Assembly (NCBI RefSeq): GCF_002211305.1
Contig: NZ_LOKW01000027.1
Coordinates: 310,001 to 374,000 of the forward strand
DNA length: 64,000 bases
From: Rhizobium sp. R634
GTDB taxonomy: Bacteria > Pseudomonadota > Alphaproteobacteria > Rhizobiales > Rhizobiaceae
Reading direction: 5' to 3'
In this document: positions 42,491 to 51,151 of the stretch, piece after piece
Layout of the letters: every line of letters begins with the position of its first letter
How positions within the stretch are numbered: the first letter of the stretch is position 1
The notes under the pieces: model-generated
The model's input: the letters and a program-made list of their open reading frames with translations, nothing else
What the model was told of the DNA's origin: nothing
The model's database searches: none
Made by a program: the position numbers and the translations under genes

Positions 42491-43369
42491 ATGAAGAGCC
42501 TGCTTCAAAACCGCAAGGCGCTGGCCGGCCTGCTGATCATCGCCTTCATCGTTGTGGTCGCGATCGCAGCCCCGCTGCTGACGCATTACGATCCCGCCGC
42601 CCACACCGGCAGGCCGCATCAGCCGCCGTCGCTCGACCATCTGCTCGGCACGACCCGCATCGGCCAGGATGTCTTCGCCCGCCTGCTCTACGGCGCCCGC
42701 ACCTCGCTCGCCGTCGGCTTCGGCGCCGGCTTGCTGATCACCCTCGTCGGCACCGCGCTCGGCATCATCTCCGGCTATCGCGGCGGCAGGACGGACGAGA
42801 TCATCAGCTTCTTCACCAACATGGTGCTCGTCGTTCCCAACCTGCCGCTGCTCTTGGTGCTCGCTGCCTTCATCGGCCAGGCAAGCCCCGTCGTCATCGC
42901 CCTCATCCTCGGCGCCACCTCCTGGGCTTGGGGCGCGCGCGTCACCCGCGCCGAAACGCTCTCCGTCAAGCACAAGGATTTCGTCAAATCGGCCGAGATG
43001 ATGGGCGAGCCGCAATGGCGCATCATGACATTCGAGATCTTCCCCAACGTGATTTCAATCGTCGGCATCAACTTCATCGGCAGCGTCATCTTCGCCATCA
43101 TCACCGAAGCGACGCTGGAATTCCTCGGGCTCGGCGATCCCAAGGCGATCTCCTGGGGCACGATGCTCTACAATGCGCAGAAGGCTTCCGCGCTTTCGGT
43201 CGGCGCATGGTGGGATATCCTCACGCCCTGCTTCGCGCTCGCCTTTCTCGGCATAGGCATGTCGCTGCTCAACTTCGCCGTCGACGAGATCGCCAATCCG
43301 CGGCTGCGCACCGGCAATCACCTGAAGCGCTGGTCGCTGCTCGTCCGCTCCGGGGAGGGCCGCCTGTGA
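42491..43369 (+). CDS. ABC transporter permease (DppC/OppC family)
   Basis: 292 aa with about six membrane segments. The typical LGTTRIGQDVFARLLYGAR follows residue 50. The ATPase-contact loop is VKSAEMMGEPQWRIMTFEIFP near residue 165. Start codon ATG is placed one base after the dppB-like stop, and its own TGA overlaps the next gene's GTG start. Confidence 0.93.
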   Translation: MKSLLQNRKALAGLLIIAFIVVVAIAAPLLTHYDPAAHTGRPHQPPSLDHLLGTTRIGQDVFARLLYGARTSLAVGFGAGLLITLVGTALGIISGYRGGRTDEIISFFTNMVLVVPNLPLLLVLAAFIGQASPVVIALILGATSWAWGARVTRAETLSVKHKDFVKSAEMMGEPQWRIMTFEIFPNVISIVGINFIGSVIFAIITEATLEFLGLGDPKAISWGTMLYNAQKASALSVGAWWDILTPCFALAFLGIGMSLLNFAVDEIANPRLRTGNHLKRWSLLVRSGEGRL

Positions 43370-44169
43370 CCCAGCCGCTGCTTTCTGTGAGGAACCTCAC
43401 CATCGATTATATCGGCGAGCAGAAGGATTTCCGCGCCGTCGACGATGTCAGCTTCGACGTGGCGCCGGGCGAGGTCTTCGGTCTTGCCGGCGAATCCGGC
43501 TGCGGCAAGAGCACCATCGCCTTCGCCATCAGCCGCCTGCACAAGCCGCCGGCACTGATCCGCAAGGAGAGCCGCATCCTGCTCGACGGGCGCGACGTGC
43601 TCGGCCTCGACCGGCAGGCGCTCGCCGCCTTCCGCTGGCGCGAGGTCGCCATGGTCTTCCAGAGCGCCATGAACTCGCTGAACCCCGTGCTGCGCGTCGA
43701 GGCGCAGTTCTACGACGTGCTGCGCACCCACAAGAATATGAGCCGAGCGCAAGCCCGCGAGCGCACCGCCGAGATGCTGACGCTCGTCGACATCGCGCCG
43801 GATCGCATGCGCGACTATCCCCATCAGTTTTCCGGCGGCATGCGCCAGCGCATCGTCATCGCCATCTGCATGGCGCTCGATCCGAAGCTCGTCGTCATGG
43901 ACGAGCCGACGACGGCGCTCGACGTCGTCGTCCAACGCGAGATCCTGCAGCGCATCAACGAGCTGCGCCGCCGCTTCGGCTTCTCGGTTCTCTTCATCAC
44001 CCATGATCTCGGGCTGATGGTGCAGTTCTGCGACCGCATCGGTATCATGCTGGCAGGCAGGCTGGTGGAGCAGAACGCCGCCGAGGCGATCTACCGGACG
44101 CCTGAGCATGACTACACGAAGAAGCTCTGGGCCTCCTTCCCCTCGCTGCACGGAGGAGTGCTGCTATGA
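43366..44169 (+). CDS. ABC transporter ATP-binding protein (DppD-like)
   Basis: 267 aa ATPase. Walker A GESGCGKST near residue 42, signature FSGGMRQRIVIAI, Walker B LVVMDEPTTALD and the switch THDLG are all present. The GTG start at 43366 overlaps the permease stop by four bases (GTGA) with GGGGAGGG upstream; a longer open frame through the permease gene is a shadow. Unlike many DppD proteins it lacks a long C-terminal oligopeptide domain; it ends TKKLWASFPSLHGGV. Pairs with the next gene. Confidence 0.92.
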   Translation: MTQPLLSVRNLTIDYIGEQKDFRAVDDVSFDVAPGEVFGLAGESGCGKSTIAFAISRLHKPPALIRKESRILLDGRDVLGLDRQALAAFRWREVAMVFQSAMNSLNPVLRVEAQFYDVLRTHKNMSRAQARERTAEMLTLVDIAPDRMRDYPHQFSGGMRQRIVIAICMALDPKLVVMDEPTTALDVVVQREILQRINELRRRFGFSVLFITHDLGLMVQFCDRIGIMLAGRLVEQNAAEAIYRTPEHDYTKKLWASFPSLHGGVLL

Positions 44170-45065
44170 GCGACGCCATTCTCGCGCTCGACACGGTGAC
44201 GAAGACGTTCGGCCATGGGGCCGCGGCGGTGCATGCGGCCCGCGCCATCTCGTTTTCGCTGCATGGCGGCCGGGCGCTGGCGCTCGTCGGCGAATCCGGC
44301 AGCGGCAAGACCACCTGCGCCCGCATGGCGATGCGCGAATATCTGCCGACATCGGGCCGCATTCTCTACAAGGGCCGGCCGGTCGAAGCGGCGAATTCCG
44401 CCGAGATCGCACGCTACCGCCGCTCGGTGCAGATGATCTTCCAGGATCCCTTCGCTTCGCTGAACCCGGCCCACACCATCGCCCATCACCTCAGGCGGCC
44501 GCTGAAGCTGCATCGCCCCCACATCAAGGGGACCGAGATCGATGCGACGGTCCGCGAACTGCTGCAGCGCGTCAGGCTCGATCCCGATCTCGTCGCACCG
44601 AAATATCCGCATGAGCTCTCCGGCGGCCAGCGCCAGCGCGTCAACATCGCCCGCGCGCTTGCCGTCAAGCCGGAAGTGATCGTGGCGGACGAGCCGACGT
44701 CGATGCTCGATGTCTCGGTGCGGCTCGGCGTGCTCAACCTGTTGAACGAGATGAAGCGGGAGATGAGTCTCGGCCTGCTCTACATCACCCATGACATCGC
44801 CACCGCCCGTTACGTCGCGGAAGATATCGCCGTGATGTATGCCGGCCAGATCGTCGAATGGGGCAGCGTCGCCAAGGTGATCGACAATCCGCTGCATCCT
44901 TATACAAGGCTGCTGCTTTCGGCCGTGCCCGATCCGGATGTCCGTTTCGAGGATCCGAAGGCCCGGCTCCGGCCCGAGGAGGTGGAGAATATCCGCCGCC
45001 GCTCCGCCGCGCCGCAGGACGATGTCGTCGAGGTGGAGCCGGAGCATTTCATGCGGGTGATCTGA
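44166..45065 (+). CDS. ABC transporter ATP-binding protein (DppF-like)
   Basis: 299 aa ATPase with Walker A GESGSGKTT near residue 43, signature LSGGQRQRVNIARA, Walker B VIVADEPTSMLD and the oligopeptide C-terminal motif HPYTRLLLSAVPDPD near residue 250. It overlaps the preceding ATPase by four bases (ATGA) and closes the seven-gene operon starting at the GNAT gene. It is convergent with the VOC gene, 18 bases apart. Confidence 0.93.
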   Translation: MSDAILALDTVTKTFGHGAAAVHAARAISFSLHGGRALALVGESGSGKTTCARMAMREYLPTSGRILYKGRPVEAANSAEIARYRRSVQMIFQDPFASLNPAHTIAHHLRRPLKLHRPHIKGTEIDATVRELLQRVRLDPDLVAPKYPHELSGGQRQRVNIARALAVKPEVIVADEPTSMLDVSVRLGVLNLLNEMKREMSLGLLYITHDIATARYVAEDIAVMYAGQIVEWGSVAKVIDNPLHPYTRLLLSAVPDPDVRFEDPKARLRPEEVENIRRRSAAPQDDVVEVEPEHFMRVI

Positions 45066-45083
45066 CAGTCCGTGTGATTGCAC

Positions 45084-45521
45084 TCAGCCGAGTTCCTGAG
45101 CAAGTCCGAGAAGAAGCCCTTCGGGTCCACGGATGTAGCAGAGCCGATACGCGTCCTTATACTGGACAACTTCCCCGACAAGCTCAGCGCCGCGGCTGCG
45201 GAGCCTTTCAAGCGTTTCGTCGATGTCATCGACGGTGAACATGACACGGAGATAGCCGAGCGCGTTGACCGGAGCGTTCCGGTGATCTGCAACGACATCC
45301 GGCATGAGGAAGCGCGAGAGCTCCAGCCGGCTGTGTCCATCCGGTGTGCGCATCATGGCAATCTCGACCCGCTGGTCGCCCAGTCCCGTGATACGCCCGG
45401 CCCATTCTCCTTCGATCGTCGCCCGTCCTTCCAGTTCGAGGCCGAGTTCGCCAAAGAAATCAATCGCCCGTCCAAGGTCTTCGACGACGATGCCGACATT
45501 GTCCATCCGCTTGAGCGCCAT
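45084..45521 (-). CDS. VOC-family (glyoxalase-like) protein
   Basis: 145 aa made of two beta-alpha-beta-beta-beta halves of the vicinal oxygen chelate fold: MDNVGIVVEDLGRAIDFF at the start and LRVMFTVDDIDETLERLRSRG at about residue 90. The metal ligands may include Glu in SRLELSRF and the late Glu/Gly block GPEGLLLGLAQELG. Similar proteins include lactoylglutathione-lyase-like and dioxygenase-like enzymes. ATG 45521 follows GGAGATTGG. The 235 bases to the next gene contain nothing recognisable. Confidence 0.83.
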   Translation of the reverse strand: MALKRMDNVGIVVEDLGRAIDFFGELGLELEGRATIEGEWAGRITGLGDQRVEIAMMRTPDGHSRLELSRFLMPDVVADHRNAPVNALGYLRVMFTVDDIDETLERLRSRGAELVGEVVQYKDAYRLCYIRGPEGLLLGLAQELG

Positions 45522-45756
45522 GTTCCAATCTCCAAAGTGTCGTTGCAATCTACGAGGTGTCGCCTCGTCTCACAAAGGACGTTTGAGGAACCTCAGCACC
45601 GACAGCTTCCAGCTCAATTTGCTTCTGTCCACATCAGAGGCCTGTCCGGATCGCCTTACACCGCTATCAGTTTTCAAGCGGCCCCAGAGGCCGGCTTGCT
45701 GGCCCCGCTCATCGCCCTATGCTAGGGACGGCTCTTTCATGTGAGGCGAAACCATC

Positions 45757-46434
45757 ATGCTGCCCTGGATCCAGCTCGATTCCGCGACCATTCCCGGCGA
45801 AGGCGGCGAGCTCAGGCTGAAGCAGCGCGGCAGCGAGTTCTCGATCATGCTCGGCGCCAACGAGCTGATGAACAGCCGCCTCAGCGGCTCGGAGGAGGCG
45901 CTGGCGACACTTTCCTGGGAGCGGATCAAGGCGCATCCAAAGCCGAGGATCCTGATCGGCGGGCTCGGCATGGGTTTTACTCTGCGCGCCGCTCTTGCCG
46001 TTCTTCCCGGTGATGCGTCGGTGACTGTCGCCGAATTGGTGCCTGCCGTCGTCGCCTGGGCGCGCGGGCCGATGGCCGAGGTTTTCAAGGGCTGCCTCGA
46101 TGATCCGCGCGTCGGCATTCATGAAGGCGACGTCGGCGAGGCGATCCGTGCCGGCAAGGGCGGCTATGACGCCATCCTGCTCGATGTCGACAACGGCCCT
46201 GACGGGCTGACGCGGGAATCCAACGACCGGCTCTATGATTTCGCCGGCCTTCGCGCCGCCCGCGATGCGCTACGGCGAGGCGGCGTGCTCGCCGTCTGGT
46301 CATCCGGCCAAGATCCCGCTTTCACGCGACGTCTCGGAGATAGCGGCTTTTTCGTCGATGTCGTCAATACCCGCGCCGGCCGCAAACGCGGCGCCCGCCA
46401 CGTGATCTGGCTTGCCGTCAAATCGACCGGCTGA
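45757..46434 (+). CDS. Spermidine-synthase-like SAM-dependent methyltransferase fold protein
   Basis: 225 aa. The nucleotide-binding core ILIGGLGMGFTLRAAL at about residues 66-81 and VTVAELVPAVVAWA (acidic strand-2 end) match Rossmann-fold methyltransferases and spermidine synthases. YDAILLDVDNGPD at about 135 follows the spermidine-synthase D-x-D pattern. It is shorter than SpeE and lacks its N-terminal barrel. Substrate unknown. The gene ends six bases from the convergent aldolase gene. Confidence 0.8.
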   Translation: MLPWIQLDSATIPGEGGELRLKQRGSEFSIMLGANELMNSRLSGSEEALATLSWERIKAHPKPRILIGGLGMGFTLRAALAVLPGDASVTVAELVPAVVAWARGPMAEVFKGCLDDPRVGIHEGDVGEAIRAGKGGYDAILLDVDNGPDGLTRESNDRLYDFAGLRAARDALRRGGVLAVWSSGQDPAFTRRLGDSGFFVDVVNTRAGRKRGARHVIWLAVKSTG

Positions 46435-46440
46435 CGAAGA

Positions 46441-47235
46441 TCAGCTGCCCGAAGCGATCCTGCGGGCGGCATTGATGGCGCGGCGGGCGCCGGAGCGCAG
46501 CTGTATGGTCTCGGCGCCGGCGATGACCAGATCGAATCCGAACTTCAGCAGCTCGCCGGCCCGCTCGCCATCGCCGGCATAGGCACAGGCGAATTTGCCG
46601 TGGGCGCGGCAGCGCGCAACGGCATGCTGCATGGCGCTGTCGATCTCGGCCGCGTTCGGCGCCACCTGATCGCCGTTCGACAGCGCGATCGAAAGGTCGG
46701 CGGGGCCGACGAATATGCCGTCGATGCCGGTCACGCCGAGAATGCCGTCGATCGCATCGAGAGCCGCACGGGTCTCGACCATGGCGATGGCGACGGTGAG
46801 GTCGTTGGCAGTCTTCAGATAGGCGTCGGCCGACAGGCCGCTATGGTTCAGCGCCAGAGACGGCCCCCAACTGCGCTCGCCGAGGGGCGGATATTTCGTG
46901 GTCCTGACCAGGGCTCGCGCATCTTCGGCCGAATTTATCATCGGCGCGATGATGCCGGAGGCGCCGGCATCGAGCAGCCGCGAGGCGGAGGCAAAATCGC
47001 CGACTGGAATGCGCGCGATAGCCGGCTTGCCGGCAAGACGTGCCTGAGCAACGGCATTTGCCGCTGACTGCATGTCCCACATGCCGTGCTGCATATCCAG
47101 GACGACGGCATCGAACGCTTCCTGCGCCAAATGGTTGACGAGCATGGCGTCGGGGATGCCGACCCAGGCGGAGATCATGCCGCCCTGATGCCTCCGGATG
47201 CGGTCGGCAAAACCATCGATTTCTGCTGCGCTCAT
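46441..47235 (-). CDS. HpcH/HpaI-family aldolase
   Basis: 264 aa TIM-barrel class II aldolase related to 4-hydroxy-2-oxoheptanedioate (HpaI) and 2-keto-3-deoxy-sugar (YfaU/GarL) aldolases. Diagnostic blocks: VVLDMQHGMWD (the His acts as base, near residue 48), IIAPMINSAEDA, MVETRAALDAID (Glu metal ligand) and GIFVGPADLSIAL (Asp metal ligand). ATG 47235 has GAGGAG upstream; a longer open frame upstream is not credible. It probably cleaves a 2-keto acid to pyruvate and an aldehyde. Confidence 0.9.
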   Translation of the reverse strand: MSAAEIDGFADRIRRHQGGMISAWVGIPDAMLVNHLAQEAFDAVVLDMQHGMWDMQSAANAVAQARLAGKPAIARIPVGDFASASRLLDAGASGIIAPMINSAEDARALVRTTKYPPLGERSWGPSLALNHSGLSADAYLKTANDLTVAIAMVETRAALDAIDGILGVTGIDGIFVGPADLSIALSNGDQVAPNAAEIDSAMQHAVARCRAHGKFACAYAGDGERAGELLKFGFDLVIAGAETIQLRSGARRAINAARRIASGS

Positions 47236-47297
47236 GCCATTCTCCTCATTTCGACAGGCCGCCTGCGGCCGGATTACCGCCAAACGGCAGCAGCCAT

Positions 47298-47498
47298 TCA
47301 TCCTCTGCGGCGAAGCCGCGAGATGGTGACCATCACGACGATGCCGGCCGCTGCCAGAATGGCGCCCCAGAGCATCCAGATCTTTTGGGCAATCATGAAA
47401 CTCGACGCCGGATAGGGAAAATAGCCGCTTCCCTGCCCGATCCAGATCAGGCCGAACACGACCATGAGCAGTCCGATGACATATCCGATGGTTCGCAT
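47298..47498 (-). CDS. Small two-helix membrane protein
   Basis: 66 aa. Two hydrophobic helices are clear: residues 4-24 (IGYVIGLLMVVFGLIWIG) and about 39-59 (KIWMLWGAILAAAGIVVMVT). A basic tail, SRLRRRG, is probably cytoplasmic. No family recognised. It is 62 bases upstream of the aldolase gene on the same strand, so it could share its transcript. Composition and codon use look genuine. Confidence 0.65.
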   Translation of the reverse strand: MRTIGYVIGLLMVVFGLIWIGQGSGYFPYPASSFMIAQKIWMLWGAILAAAGIVVMVTISRLRRRG

Positions 47499-47587
47499 GC
47501 TTCAGCCCCTTCGCTATGGATTCGCTCCACAATGTCGATCGTCATCGCTGATGACAAGGCTTCTGCTGAGGAGAAATGCAACCGCCG

Positions 47588-48493
47588 CTAATCATTCTTC
47601 TTCACCTCATCCGACAGCCAGGTGCTGAGCCTCTCGCTGTGGACGTTTGGAGATCGCGGAGGCACCAGCCAGTAGCCGCGGTCGCCCGCCTCCAACGGCG
47701 GACCGGCTTTCATCAGCATGCCTGCCGAAAGGAGCGTGTCGACGAGCCCCATCCAGCCGAGCGCCACGCCCTGCTCGCTCAGCGCGGCCTGAACGACCAG
47801 AGAATAGGTGTTGAAGCTGATATCGCCGCGGCCGGCTTGGGCGTCGCGCGGGATGGAGAATTCGGCAAAATAGCTGCGCCAGTCGAACCACGGCGATGGC
47901 AGCGGCGCGTCGAGATGGATCAGCCTCGCCCCGGCCAGTTGCCTTGGATCGCCGAAGGGTCCGTTGCGCTCCAGGAATCCCCGCGTACAGACGGGCACGA
48001 CCCTCTCCGGCAGCAGAAGCGTACCGACGGCGCCGAACTCCGCCCGCGTCCCGAAAACGACCGCGACATCGGCCTCGTCACGAAATCCGGCGGCAAGCCT
48101 CTGCGTCGCGACGATCTGTATGTCCGTTTCCGGATGCAGAAGCCGAAAGCCATCCATGCGGGGGATCAGCCAGAGCGCCGAGAAAGCATAGTCGGTTCTG
48201 AGCCTGACGACCGGCCTTTGAGCCTCGACGCGGAAACTGCGGGCGAGCGCATCGATGTCGCCGACCGCCTTGGCAGCGACCTCCAGAAGCCGCTCGCCTT
48301 CCGCGGTCAATTCGACGCCACGATGCTGGCGGCGCAGCAGGCTGACGCCGAACTGCTCTTCCAGCCGGCGGATCTGGTAGCTGACGGCCGGCTGGGTCAG
48401 CCCGAGCAGCGTTGCAGCCGCCGAAAAGCTCCCGAGCCGGGCAACCTCGACGAAGAGACGCAACCAACCAACCTCGGGCGGGCGTTCTACCAT
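47588..48493 (-). CDS. LysR-family regulator of choline sulfate use
   Basis: 301 aa. N-terminal winged helix-turn-helix at residues 10-68 (FVEVARLGSFSAAATLLGLTQPAVSYQIRRLEEQFGVSLLRR, in pieces), followed by the substrate-binding domain (DYAFSALWLIPRM near residue 95). It belongs to the GcvA-like group. It is divergent from choline sulfatase with 95 bases between them, the usual arrangement for the specific regulator of betC in rhizobia, so choline sulfate or choline is the expected inducer. Confidence 0.88.
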   Translation of the reverse strand: MVERPPEVGWLRLFVEVARLGSFSAAATLLGLTQPAVSYQIRRLEEQFGVSLLRRQHRGVELTAEGERLLEVAAKAVGDIDALARSFRVEAQRPVVRLRTDYAFSALWLIPRMDGFRLLHPETDIQIVATQRLAAGFRDEADVAVVFGTRAEFGAVGTLLLPERVVPVCTRGFLERNGPFGDPRQLAGARLIHLDAPLPSPWFDWRSYFAEFSIPRDAQAGRGDISFNTYSLVVQAALSEQGVALGWMGLVDTLLSAGMLMKAGPPLEAGDRGYWLVPPRSPNVHSERLSTWLSDEVKKND

Positions 48494-48588
48494 AAAAATT
48501 CCTTTAGGCTGCCATCGAAAAAAGCTATCTTTACAGTCGAGATAGTAGACGTTTCAATAAAATCATCAAATGGCAAAAGGGAATCGAC

Positions 48589-50103
48589 ATGGCGCGCCCG
48601 AACATCCTCATCCTGATGGTGGATCAGTTGAACGGAACCTTCTTTCCCGATGGCCCCGCCGACTTTCTTCACGCGCCGCATCTGAAATCACTGGCCGAAC
48701 GCTCCGTGCGTTTCGCCAATACCTATACGGCAAGCCCGCTCTGCGCGCCGGCGCGAGCTTCCTTCATGTCCGGGCAATTGCCGAGCCGAACGCGGGTCTA
48801 CGACAATGCGGCGGAATTCGCCTCCGATATCCCGACCTATGCGCATCATCTGCGCGCCGCCGGGTACCAGACGGCGCTATCGGGCAAGATGCATTTCGTC
48901 GGCCCCGACCAGCTCCACGGTTTCGAGGAGCGCCTGACGACCGACATCTACCCCGCCGATTTCGGCTGGACGCCCGACTATACCAAGCCCGGCGAGCGCA
49001 TCGACTGGTGGTACCATAATCTCGGCTCGGTCACCGGCGCCGGCATTGCCGAGATCACCAATCAGATGGAATATGACGACGAGGTCGCCTACCACGCCAC
49101 CCGCAAGCTCTTCGATCTCTCGCGCGGCCATGACGAGCGTCCCTGGTGCCTGACCGTCAGCTTCACCCATCCGCACGATCCTTACGTCGCGCGCCGCAAA
49201 TTCTGGGATCTCTATGAGGATTGCCCGGCCCTCGACCCGGCCGTAGCTCCGATTCCTTTCGAGCAACAGGATCCTCATTCTCAGCGCTTGATGAAAGCCT
49301 GTGAGCACGATGCGTTCGACATCAGCAGCGAGCAGATCAGACGGGCAAGGCGCGGCTATTTCGCCAATATCTCCTATATCGACGAGAAGATCGGCGAGAT
49401 TCTCGACGTCCTGGAACGCAGCCGCATGGCCGAGACCACCATCATCCTCTTCGTTTCCGACCATGGCGACATGCTTGGCGATCGCGGCCTTTGGTTCAAG
49501 ATGAACTTCTTCGAAGGATCGTCCCGCGTTCCGCTGATGATCGCGGCCCCGGGCTGGAAGCCGAAGCGCATCGACCAGCCGGTCTCCACCCTCGACGTAA
49601 CGCCGACGCTCGCAGGCCTCGTCGGGATCGATATTGCCTCGCTGAAGCCGTGGACCGAGGGCGAGGATCTCGCAGCACTTGTCAAGGGCACCGGCAGCCG
49701 CGGCCCGGTGCCGATGGAATATGCCGCCGAAGGCTCCGAAGCGCCGCTCGTCTGCATCCGGGACGGCCGATACAAGCTCTCCCTCTGCGAGAAGGACCCG
49801 CCGATGCTGTTCGATCTCGAGGCCGATCCTGAAGAACGCAACAATCTGGCGACCGATCCCTCGCATGCCGAAGCCTTGGCGCGGCTCACCGAACAGGCCA
49901 GCCGGCGCTGGAACCTTGCCGATTTCGATGCGGCCGTGCGCGAAAGCCAGGCGCGCCGCTGGGTCGTTTACGCCGCGCTTCGCAACGGCGCCTATTATCC
50001 ATGGGATTATCAGCCGCTGCAGAAAGCGTCGGAGCGTTATATGCGCAACCACATGGATCTGAACGTACTCGAGGAAAACCAGAGGTTCCCGCGCCAGGAA
50101 TAA
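48589..50103 (+). CDS. betC: Choline sulfatase
   Basis: 504 aa type I sulfatase that hydrolyses choline-O-sulfate to choline and sulfate, feeding glycine betaine synthesis and sulfur supply. Cys52 in LCAPARASF is the formylglycine site (C-x-P-x-R). N-terminal LILMVDQLN gives metal Asp12; VSDHGDMLGDRGLWFK near residue 297 gives the metal-binding Asp-His. The C-terminal YPWDYQPLQKASERYMRNH is the choline sulfatase tail that helps build the active site of a neighbour subunit. AAAAGGGAA precedes the ATG. No betA or betB follows; the gene stands alone with the divergent LysR gene. Confidence 0.95.
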   Translation: MARPNILILMVDQLNGTFFPDGPADFLHAPHLKSLAERSVRFANTYTASPLCAPARASFMSGQLPSRTRVYDNAAEFASDIPTYAHHLRAAGYQTALSGKMHFVGPDQLHGFEERLTTDIYPADFGWTPDYTKPGERIDWWYHNLGSVTGAGIAEITNQMEYDDEVAYHATRKLFDLSRGHDERPWCLTVSFTHPHDPYVARRKFWDLYEDCPALDPAVAPIPFEQQDPHSQRLMKACEHDAFDISSEQIRRARRGYFANISYIDEKIGEILDVLERSRMAETTIILFVSDHGDMLGDRGLWFKMNFFEGSSRVPLMIAAPGWKPKRIDQPVSTLDVTPTLAGLVGIDIASLKPWTEGEDLAALVKGTGSRGPVPMEYAAEGSEAPLVCIRDGRYKLSLCEKDPPMLFDLEADPEERNNLATDPSHAEALARLTEQASRRWNLADFDAAVRESQARRWVVYAALRNGAYYPWDYQPLQKASERYMRNHMDLNVLEENQRFPRQE

Positions 50104-50112
50104 TCGTCCGGC

Positions 50113-50228
50113 TAGAGCATGATGCCGAAAAGTGTGAGCGGTTTTCGGACGACATCATGCTCTAACTATTTAGTTTAGAACGGGATTCAGATTTTAGGCC
50201 GACTCGGCCTAAAATCATCCCGTTCTAA
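50113..50228. repeat. Composite rhizobial palindromic repeat
   Basis: Two nested hairpins lie side by side. First: TAGAGCATGATG (50113-50124) with CATCATGCTCTA (50153-50164), inside which CCGAAAA pairs with TTTTCGG. Second: TTAGAACGGGAT (50175-50186) with ATCCCGTTCTAA (50217-50228), inside which a 13-base arm (50190-50202) pairs perfectly with 50204-50216. All four stems are perfect. This two-part element is typical of repeats dispersed in Rhizobium intergenic regions. It lies between convergent genes and its last arm supplies the stop codon of the next gene. Confidence 0.88.
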
Positions 50229-51085
50229 GCCGTCCGGCGCGCCGGCGCGTCACGCAGGAAATCCTCGATGAACTGCTTTTGCAGCAGGACGCCGTCCCAT
50301 TCATCGGGGAAGAAAGGCGAGTCGTAGATCAGTGTGAAAGGACCGGCATAACCAGCCTTCTCGCACATCTCCAGGCACTTGCGATAATCTTCGGCATCGA
50401 GGCCGGCAGCGCTGTAATCGGCCTTGGCGTGGCAGATTTCCGCCCGGCGCATGATATCGGCAAGGCCCGCATATTTTGCCGGCGGCGCCCAATTGCCGAG
50501 GTCGCCGTTAAGCCCGGCCCTGCCGTCCAGCCGGTCCAAAAGCCAGTTCATCTCGACGGGCGACGGCAGCAGATCGAACCAGTTTTCGACCACGACACGC
50601 ACACCGCTGCCCTCCGCCTTTTCCGCCAGCCAGCCGAGGTGACGGGCGGCGCGGCTGAGATTTTCCTCGGTCGGCTGCTGCTTGCCGGCAATGACGCGCA
50701 TCCTCTGCGCCCCGAGGGCGGCGGCGATGCCGATCCACTCCGCCATCCATTCGACGTCGCGTTCGGCCGTTTCGGGATGGCTCGGATCGCCGTCCTCGAC
50801 GAGCAGCGTCTGGAACAGCACATTCGACGCCGCCATGGCGTCGCGGAGGTCACGGAGGTAAGCGGCGTCCAGGCTCGGCAGATGGAAGGAGCAGACCTCC
50901 AGCCGGTGGATGCCGCGCGCCGCAAGCGCCGCCGGCATGTCGATCAGAGCCGCCGCACCCGGGCCGTAGGGCTCCTTCGGTGCGGCACTTTTATCAGGAT
51001 CGGGACTGTAGGCATGGACGGCTCCGAGCAGCCGATGCAGCGACCATGTCGAAACCGCGAAAAGTCCGTTCTGCAAGCTCTGCAC
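50225..51085 (-). CDS. Sugar phosphate isomerase/epimerase-like TIM-barrel protein
   Basis: 286 aa of the xylose-isomerase-like TIM-barrel superfamily. Metal-binding candidates: Glu in VVVENWFD (near residue 162), the Asp of NGDLGNW (near 195) and His in ICHAKADY (near 218), an E...D...H order usual in the family; a C-terminal Glu ligand is not obvious. The short SFHLPSL region carries an additional His. Its stop codon TAG lies inside the repeat at 50217-50228, so the repeat may have trimmed the original end. Same strand as the amidase gene 66 bases upstream. Substrate unknown. Confidence 0.82.
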   Translation of the reverse strand: MQSLQNGLFAVSTWSLHRLLGAVHAYSPDPDKSAAPKEPYGPGAAALIDMPAALAARGIHRLEVCSFHLPSLDAAYLRDLRDAMAASNVLFQTLLVEDGDPSHPETAERDVEWMAEWIGIAAALGAQRMRVIAGKQQPTEENLSRAARHLGWLAEKAEGSGVRVVVENWFDLLPSPVEMNWLLDRLDGRAGLNGDLGNWAPPAKYAGLADIMRRAEICHAKADYSAAGLDAEDYRKCLEMCEKAGYAGPFTLIYDSPFFPDEWDGVLLQKQFIEDFLRDAPARRTA

Positions 51086-51151
51086 GTGCCGTCCTCCTGG
51101 ATCTCCTCATGTCATCAATGGCAACAAAAGCCCGGCGGTTCAATTGCAAAT

